From Phoronis australis (lineage: Eukaryota; Phoronida; Phoronidae), in the NCBI GenBank assembly GCA_002633005.1, contig NMRA01000049.1:304337-368336 (forward strand): 64,000 nt of DNA. The letters run 5' to 3'. This document shows positions 21,439 to 64,000 of this stretch, piece by piece; within the stretch, counting starts at the first letter, position 1; each line of letters begins with the position of its first letter. Under the pieces are notes generated by a model. The model made no database searches. It was given only the letters and a program-made list of their open reading frames with translations, and had not been told where the DNA came from. The position numbers were made by a program, and so were the translations under genes.

Positions 21439-24400
21439 GAACACCTTTGTGAACACCTTTTGTGACTTCATTGTTACCATCTACGACCTGATCGACGAAG
21501 ACAACGCAAAAACGAATTTGTGGCCGATGAGTCCTACAGAAATGAGATAGAAAATGCTATAGCTCGGTTCAAGTCTCATAACATTCATTGCTGTGACACG
21601 ATCCCACGACGAACAAGAACACCGAAACCATCAGCCATACCGTGAATAATACGCTTACAAGGAAGTCATGCATTGCTAAAGATATGCGGGAATTTTCACT
21701 TCTCGTCCTTCTGAGCGGCTTTTACCAGGATCTAAGAGAGCGCGGTGCCGGAGTCAGGTACAGTTGTGATGACCGCACTGCCCGATGCGAGCAAGTCTTG
21801 AGACCCAATTAAGTGTAATTATCCGACCATAAACTGTATTGAAACATCTCTAACTGTACGTAATGACGAATTTTCAAAATGCATTAACCACTCATTTTCG
21901 TTAAAAACGAACACCACAGCGGTATTCATCTCTGGAAAAAAACAACCAAGTGCGGTTTTCGATTTTAAAAATCGATGAACTTACCATTGGGTACGATTGA
22001 AGATAAACTACCGCGCGTATTGATATACTCGGTGGATATACAAACGCTGATCAGAGTTAACAATATCACATGGATTCATTTTTTAATATTCTTTCAATCT
22101 CGTTTAACCAGATTTTTGACCAGGAAACAGTTGTACCTAACTTATACCCACTTTTATTATTTTATTGAATAGTTATATAGTCATTGCCACCGAAATTGTC
22201 CAGAGATTCCAAATCTTCTGTTTGGTTATCACCATATTTGCACTTTTGATATATTTTATGATTTGAGATCCAATAAAGATTTAACTTTAATGACACGTGA
22301 AATGTTTAGTGTACCTGTAATGTAGAAAGTTCAGGTACGGGCTCACAATGAACTTAACTAATTAAGTTTCGATGGCGATCAAAATCTACCTCTGTTTTTG
22401 TACTTCAAGTTTAAAACATAGATAAAAAGTTATCAACCCGTTCACGGAAAGAAAAAAAAACAAGTGGGCTGAAGCGTTAAAAATTAAATAACGGAAACCA
22501 AAATGAAATATATCGTTCCTTTGGGAAGCGACCCTTTGTGAAGATAAACACAAGTTAACCTTTTTAGTCATTTTGTAATATTTATAATGTACCAAGTTAA
22601 AACCACTCGCCAGAGATGCAGGCTGTAACTCTGCAAATGTCAGAGATAACCAACTTGGGGGTACTAACAACAACCATTGTTGAGACAGTAATGCTAGCTA
22701 TTACCTTTCCTCTTCATTAGCTCAGATCTACATCAATACAAAGGGCGTGCTGAATAGGCATCGTAAAAATTGCCTGGGGCAAAAGGGAATCTGAGCGGTG
22801 ACCAGTGTGGGCGAGAAATTCTCCACATGGTGATTCGAAAATTGCTTATATACGCACTGCCTGTGAGTTGAGTTGCCCGGCGACTCATACACCGTGTCAC
22901 GTCTAAAAAGGAAAGCAACAGATTGCCGTTTTTATGTTACCTTTACCAACGAACCTGTGTTATTTTGTATAGTCAACGTTTTGCTTAATTATTACTCCCT
23001 GGCATGTAGGCCTATTTATTATTCACGCAATAAAAGGAAGTGACGTAAACGTTCGAAAGGAAGGCCCGCATCTTACTGTTTACCACTCAGTAAACTCGAA
23101 TAACCGTAACAAGACTGCTTTTAAAAGCAATGAATCAGTGCAGAACCGGATGCGTCGCTTTTGTTGGGCCGTTTACGTCACCGTCGCATGGAACAATATG
23201 GGAACTGTACTTAAAGCCGGAAGTCTTTCTAAGATAACCAAGGAGATGCATTTTTACTAAATGTAAATTAACGCACAACTGATTTTCCCTTGCTCCTGGT
23301 TCAGCGATCGACTTACAGTCGACGGGTATCTCGATGAAGCAACAGGCCTTGAGGTCATTTTCTGTGAATTGCCTGTATACTAGCCGGGCTGCGTCGGAGG
23401 AGTTTTCACGCATGCGCAAACAGCTTGTTTACGGATTTCTGCTGATGAATGATCGTCTTAGTGCAATGAATTCTAAAATTCGGCTATTTTATGTCTGGTC
23501 GGGGAATGACAACGAGTGCGGATATGTCTTGCGTTCTCATATTGTGGTCATGAAGAGAGGGCACAAAAGTCTAGTGAAACTCCAAACAACACTGGAATTC
23601 GGTTACACCATATATTTAATGACGCACAAATCTCAGTTATCCCTGCAAGTAGAATGACCTGCAGAGTCGTACCAAAAATATACTATTCAATGGCAATTGC
23701 ATTATGCAAGTCGTAACAGTGTAAAATATAACAATGTCATAACACAGCGAAATTAAGCTCTAACCAGAAATGTACCCGTCCCGACTACGTCGAGGAATAG
23801 ACAATTGGACATGCACGAAGATGAAACACGATCAACAAGGTACAACTGAAAACTTAGGTTATTTTTTACCCGCGATGTGATCTCAGGTAAGATAGCCTTC
23901 AAATACAACAGTGCACATACTAGAGGCTCGGCCACATTTTCAAGAAATAACATAATATCGTCACCTTAAAGAAGACGTTTTAAAAGGACTTGCAACAGCG
24001 AAATTTTGTACCTGCAAGTTTTATAATTTAGCCAACAATAATATGCCAAAGTTAGGAACGTATTTTTGGGCATAAACACGCCAGTGACAAACAATGCTTC
24101 GTGGGTTATCAGTTCATACAGATAATGACAAGAAGCCGATAAGGCGATAGATCTCTAGCCCTGGAATGCTAACTCCCGCACGTGACCTTCGTATTCCATT
24201 ATTAGAGCTTGGAACGGGAAGCCTAGTCGCGAGAGTTTGCACTGTGAATTTCCGGCTGTCTGCTCGACTGAGTTTTTATCGAGTGTTGTATACTTATCAA
24301 ATCAAGCCTAATTTCATTGCTTCATTCTCATTTTGCTAGAGTTCGCTGGACACACCAATGAACACAAGCTGGTATATAATTACAAAAAAATAATGCTAAA

Positions 24401-25340
24401 TATAAACGCTTGGATAAATGCCTGCACAAACAGTACACATATACGAATTTTACCAAATAACTTTTAATTCAGCAGGAATGTATGGCATTAACTGTAAACA
24501 CACTTCCAAAAATCCATAAAAATACAATAAAACAGAACTAGGGTTTGCAATATACCAATTTCCACTGAAACTAGCCAAGTAATCAACTGAAAACATGAAT
24601 TGCATCATATTTGGTAGGTTTCCCACTAGCTGAACACTAAGAAGACTACCATTACCGCTGGGTTAAAGCCACGGTCTGGCTAGACACCCACTGCAATTTT
24701 AACTAAATTGTCTTTTTGCACTTGTGTGAGATTGCGCATAACTTAGCAACAGCCATTAATCAATTCAATCAGGGGTGTAGTCGAGGGGGACATGGTCACT
24801 TCACTTATTCAAAGACCAGGAATGCTATCCTTATCAAAATGTCATGTCCTGGTAAGAGTTTCTTTCTTTGAGACTTGACAAAATAATAGGACACCTCTTA
24901 TCTTTCGAAACCTGTTCTTAAAAAGGTGGTTAAGTTACCAAGCCACTTTGTTAAAAATTGAAAAAACAGATCCCACTAAACATTTCATACTATTAGTGAG
25001 TCAAATACTAAACGAATTTACCTAGACACAATCGAGTACTTGCTATAAATTGACCGTTTTCGAACGTCAATGGCTGCAGCCATCCCGAGAATGAAGGTTA
25101 CGCGGAAACACGCAGGGCACGTGAAAGCCTACTCATTAGGAACACGGGCGAAATTTATGACATCTCGTCACGTGGTTCAAGGCGGGAATTCCATCACATG
25201 ACTTGAAGTCCACCAAATCATCATTTTGAGGATAGCCCCAGCCATTGATGGTTGACCACATTCAATTTATTGTAATAACCAGATTGAGTGTCGTGACGTA
25301 TGCCTGACGTACATTCTCCTTTAAACAGTAAGGCATAGAT
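21439..25340. other. No recognised feature
   Basis: Unassigned intergenic DNA. Short frames such as 22386-22673 minus and 23334-23657 plus have no recognisable domains or splice partners. Confidence 0.4.
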
Positions 25341-25341
25341 T

Positions 25342-25790
25342 TCAAAATGACTTGGGAAATTTTTTGCCTAATGCTTCATTTCTGTAGAAATAGCCAACCT
25401 TGCTAAAGAACACAGCAAGAGTAGTTACCACATTCTCCTCTTCTTCTTTAGGTTCCGTGTCCCCCATTATCTTTTCTACAACTACACCACTAAATTTAAC
25501 CCAATTGGATATGCAGCTGGAAACAAACAGTATGAATAAACCTAGTAAATTTGTCTTTATAAAAACAAGTACCAAGCTCATCACAATGTACAAAAAAAAC
25601 ATTGAAAATACTGCCATCGTTGTGAACATAACCAATTAAACAACAAGTTGGCGATGATTGTTATAGTACCTACAATTCGTAAAATATGGAAAAAATAAAA
25701 TTCCTCTGTTAAAAGTACATGCACTACTACTACTGCAACAAAACAACTGTAAAACACAGTACATTGAAGAGTGAAAGCGGCAAAATCCAT
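25342..25790 (-). other. Two overlapping hydrophobic frames, possible broken tetraspan gene
   Basis: Frame 1 (25790 down to 25581) begins with ATG and holds two hydrophobic segments, CFVAVVVVHVLL and HILRIVGTITIIANLLFNWL. Frame 2 (25635 down to 25342) holds two more, MAVFSMFFLYIVMSLVLVFI and GLFILFVSSCI, followed by a charged EPKEEEEN stretch. They overlap in different frames at a run of eight T. If one base is miscounted there, they could form a ~150-residue four-helix membrane protein. T-rich DNA often gives hydrophobic frames by chance, and I recognise no family. Confidence 0.2.
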
Positions 25791-25799
25791 CTGTCTCTC

Positions 25800-28700
25800 T
25801 TAACAACTAAAACTAGCAAAGGTTAGAAAATAATGTCTCCACGGTTCCTTTATGACTATGAAGTTGTTAACATTTGATGATTTATGTAAGTATCAAAGAA
25901 TAAACTTCATCAACAAAAGCATTTCAATTTTGCACTTGGCGCTTTGAAGTAGAGGCTCTTACATAGGAAAAGTCAATAATGTGTCAGGATTACACCACAA
26001 GAATACCTATTTATGCATAACTCAAAGTAATCTTCAACACTAGGTCATTAGTGTCATAGAAGAGATAAATTTCATTTCCTACCATTAATTGACAACACCC
26101 TGTAAGTGAATACTAAACACTAAGAGGGGACAATTTATGCACAACAGTCAATATGCATACAAGGCATATTTGCAAAAAAATAACATAAAATAAAATAAAA
26201 TATAAAATACAACTTAATGACCTTTGTTGTCAACGCATTAATAATATCACAAAATTAAAACTAGTTAATTAAAAACAAGCTCATACATCTTAATATGAAA
26301 ATAAGTGTTCCTTAGACAAGAAAATAATACTGCCTACAAAAGCTTTAGAAAGAAGCCGTAATCCTAACGTTTTTCAGTCTTCATTAAAGTCATGTACATG
26401 CAGGGACCTAGAAAGAATCCGTAACTGGTTAAGTTGAAAAAGCAAAATCCAAAATGATGATTTAGAAAAATGTAGAAGCATTTTTGAGATTTCATCTTGA
26501 ACATCTATATTATACAAAACGTGTTTGTGTTATTGATGCGGTTGCCTAGCTATAGATGTACTTTCCTTTTGCTATTTTTTCCAAAAAGACACAGTCACGG
26601 AGCCAGTAAATGGCAGATTGAAAACAATAAAATTCACATTCTACAGACCAGGTTTCTTACTTTTAGACAATATATACTTTTATTGAGCTAAATGCCATGG
26701 TTTCGCAGACATTTGGCAAAATACGGACTTGTTGATAAGGTCCTGCATAACCTTAATTACTGAATATTGCTGATATACACGCTGTGTACACTTAGTAAGC
26801 TACAAGCTATGACACTAGAAATAATCACGAAATACCCCTGCAGTAGCACTCAAAATAACATTAGCCATTTTAGTATCTAATGATAAATCAAATGACAAGA
26901 GGTCATACAAATGAACCTTGTCATAGCATATACATGACTCTACCTTATGGCAAGCGCACAGAAGTAGTTGCTACCTGAGCTATCATCCCCAAGTAAACTA
27001 TAGTTCAACTCATAGCTCGGTGTGGGTTTACCTGCACACAGAGAGCAAAATGCTAATTGGCCTGTTACTAACGTTCATAGCAAACACATTTCATTAAACA
27101 CTTGACTGTTTTGGCTACAGAATCCCTAGTGGAATTAATTTATTTTCAAACTCTCAGTAGAACAGCTCATAGTCAAGGGATTCAGCTAGTATCAGGGCTT
27201 GGAATAATCAGTGACAAAAAGAGGAAAATTGTCCAAGTGATATATCGTTCCACAAATAGTCTTGTGTGATAGAAATATTTTTGTGTTGTAAGAATTTAAC
27301 TGAAATAATGATAAAAATAGACAAAAAAGAGGAAACTAGACATCAAATAAAAGGGAATCGAACTAAAAAAGAGGAAATCCTCTTAAAAGATGAAAATTCC
27401 AAAGCCAGTAGTATACAGCAATTCATCAAACCTCACCATAAATGCCTGCCACTAGCTCTACCCTTGAGCAATGGCTGTTCTACAGAAAGTTTGGAAATAA
27501 AAGAACTCAAGAGAGTACAAAAACAAAACAGTGACTGTTTAATGAAACCTCTCTATGAGCACTTAGAATCTACCTATAATATGAATTGTAGTAAACATCT
27601 TGTGACACATGATTAAAATGAGCCAATGAGAGACTTGTTGTTGTCACATGATGCACTAAGAAATTTTCATTGCCTAACAAAGGTAATTACCTAATAAGCA
27701 CTCAGCTCAACCGGTCAGCATGCTGTGAGGTTTTACGCTAATCAGGTAAATGAACTTCAACAAGAAAGGCATTGCCTTACTGCCTTGCAAGTCAAGACCG
27801 TCACAGTTCATTTCGCCACAGACATGTGTCATGAGCTAAGCTTGTTTTCATTTGATGCGGGTAGCTCTTCGTCTGCACTAGACCAAACAACAATAGCTCA
27901 ATGAATGACTCATGATAGACGCTTCAGTCATAAGCCTTCACAAATGCTACTTCTTGTGATGTACACTACGTTTAACGTGTTTCCTCCCTGTAAACTCATA
28001 CCCGCCTTGTTCCTCAGAATTAGAAATTGGGTCAAGTGAAAGACGCTTTCATGTTCTCGTACTGTGAGAGAGTTGCTAATAGAATGTTTCCTATTGGCTG
28101 AACACAGGACAGCGACTGAGAAGGTGTCCACCAAAATTGTAAACAGACCAAAAACACTGTCAGGTGATCAACCAATTTTAAGCTACACCTGCATAACCAT
28201 GACCTTTTTTGCCCTTGTGAAGTATGTAGGCTGAGTAATACAACTCCAGCCCAACAGTCACAAACAGTGATGACTCAAAGCTGACGATTTCAGTTGTTTT
28301 TGCCATAAAATTTGTTCTTAAATACCTTAAGCACCTTACACACCACTTCATACTCATGTCCCTACAATATTAACTATAGTCATCAAAATACAAATAAGCA
28401 CAAAAACAAGTGGTTGGAATGTATATAGCGCTTTAAACAAGACAGTGATTGATGCCCCAGCCCAATAATCCCAAGCTACAATACAGAGATCAATGAACTG
28501 GATGAAGACGTCATTCTGATTTCCTGTTTATCATTAGTCACTAAGCTCCCATTGTGTGAGGGGGGCTTCAGGCTCTGTGTGCTTCTACTTTCTACTGAAA
28601 GCTGTAAGAAAAAACATATTACTCTTGTAGCAGCTAATAGGGGACAGTATGGTAGGAATTTCGGAGATGGGCCCTTGGGCGTGTTAATTCAGAAATTATT

Positions 28701-29355
28701 GCTCAAACAATTTAAAGCAAATGATAAATGGCAGTTGAGCAAATGGCAACTAAGCCTGGAGGGCAAAAATTCAAGAGTGCCGTGCTCTAAAATGAAACAC
28801 ACAAAGGACAATATGCGCAAACTAACCCAGTGATTCAGTTTGCATATTCCACTGAGGGGAGGGGTCTAGTCATATAACCATAATAATCAGAATGTAGAAT
28901 TAATTTTTTCAGCAAAAATCCATTACTCAGATTGCATAAGCTTATTGTTCTCCATAACCTGTCTCGACGCATCACTACTTCAAGTTTGAATTTTGCCGTT
29001 ACGACCAAACTCATTTTCAGAACTTCCAAGTACACCTTAACATGTTCAAGAAACAGGCGGAGGTTGGGTGGAAACAGGAAGCTTTGGCCAAAGACACTGG
29101 CACAAACGCAACATCACACACGGGGTGCTTATCGAACTTTTACAATGCTTCATCGGTTCCCACTTACTTTTACTTCCGTTTTCAAGACCGCACCGACCCC
29201 TACCTGATGACAGGACATTAAATGCCGTAATTTTTTTGTTGAATCTTGAGCAAAGTTAGTGGATAGAGGGCAGAGAGAGCAGTCCTTCGCATACGTATCA
29301 GTCACAGTGAGTTTACTGTGTCTTACATTTTGTTGCCTACGCTGACTACTACTCA
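25800..29355. other. AT-rich stretch downstream of the phosphatase exons
   Basis: If the phosphatase ends at the stop 6 bases after exon 14, this begins with its 3'UTR; if exon 14 splices on, one or more small terminal exons may lie here. I found neither a terminal exon nor a convincing poly-A signal. An A/T pentamer microsatellite (AAAAT) lies at 26186-26210. A Lys-rich plus-strand frame at 27266-27616 reflects A-rich DNA. Confidence 0.35.
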
Positions 29356-29356
29356 C

Positions 29357-63872
<34,516 letters not shown>

Positions 63873-64000
63873 CTACAACCAAGGAATGCAAAATGAGAGG
63901 CTTATGCATAGATATTTGTATTGAAAAATCTTATGTTTTTAGAGTTCCTTTACTAAAAATACTAAAAAGCAACAATTAAAGACTGATGCGTAGCAAGTGC

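Noticed and set aside
27266-27616. 116-codon Lys/Glu-rich plus-strand frame
   Set aside because: No ATG at the stated start, composition follows the A-rich DNA, and no motif.

Overview
This is animal nuclear DNA: AT-rich, intron-rich and full of small transposons. Two spliced protein-coding genes can be rebuilt exon by exon. The first is a class A neuropeptide GPCR of the neuromedin-U/pyrokinin type on the + strand. The second is a single-domain receptor tyrosine phosphatase of the R3 type (PTPRB/PTPRJ/PTPRO/PTP10D-like) on the - strand. Gene content and transposon style suggest a non-vertebrate, probably marine, bilaterian; I cannot name the species. Runs of N at 7638, 10144-10150 and 32296-32392, with poly-C beside some of them, show a draft assembly.

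Layout. 1-11.2 kb is a transposon graveyard: MITEs, a broken repeat-associated ORF (3.47-3.97 kb), a Penelope-like GIY-YIG fragment with a perfect 47-bp inverted duplication (9.47-9.74 kb), and a LINE reverse-transcriptase fragment (9.9-10.3 kb). 11.27-18.87 kb holds the last three coding exons of the GPCR; the exon(s) for the N terminus and TM1-TM2 were not found and probably lie upstream of the window. 19-29.3 kb has no convincing gene. 29.36-63.87 kb holds fourteen exons of the phosphatase, read right to left, from the last FN3 repeat through the transmembrane segment and the whole catalytic domain. All thirteen exon junctions agree in phase and all ten classical PTP motifs are present. Its N-terminal ectodomain continues beyond the right edge.

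The phosphatase introns hold the most unusual DNA. Two 1.5-1.7-kb repeats (42.27-43.78 and 60.00-61.71 kb) are arrays of ~150-bp units, most opening with an exact or near match to the CTCF consensus, all in one orientation. There is a ~55-60-bp minisatellite with CCAAT and octamer motifs (44.6-45.1 kb), a THAP-domain transposon whose 310-bp inverted ends each carry the ORF start codon (57.0-58.3 kb), several foldback elements, and a 22-bp minisatellite with duplicated flank across an assembly gap (31.6-32.9 kb).

Four copies of one ~250-bp MITE family (0.8, 7.7, 14.8, 21.2 kb) share terminal inverted repeats and each is flanked by its own 5-bp target duplication, which fixes the family's ends exactly. 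The two genes have no evident functional link; they are simply neighbours.
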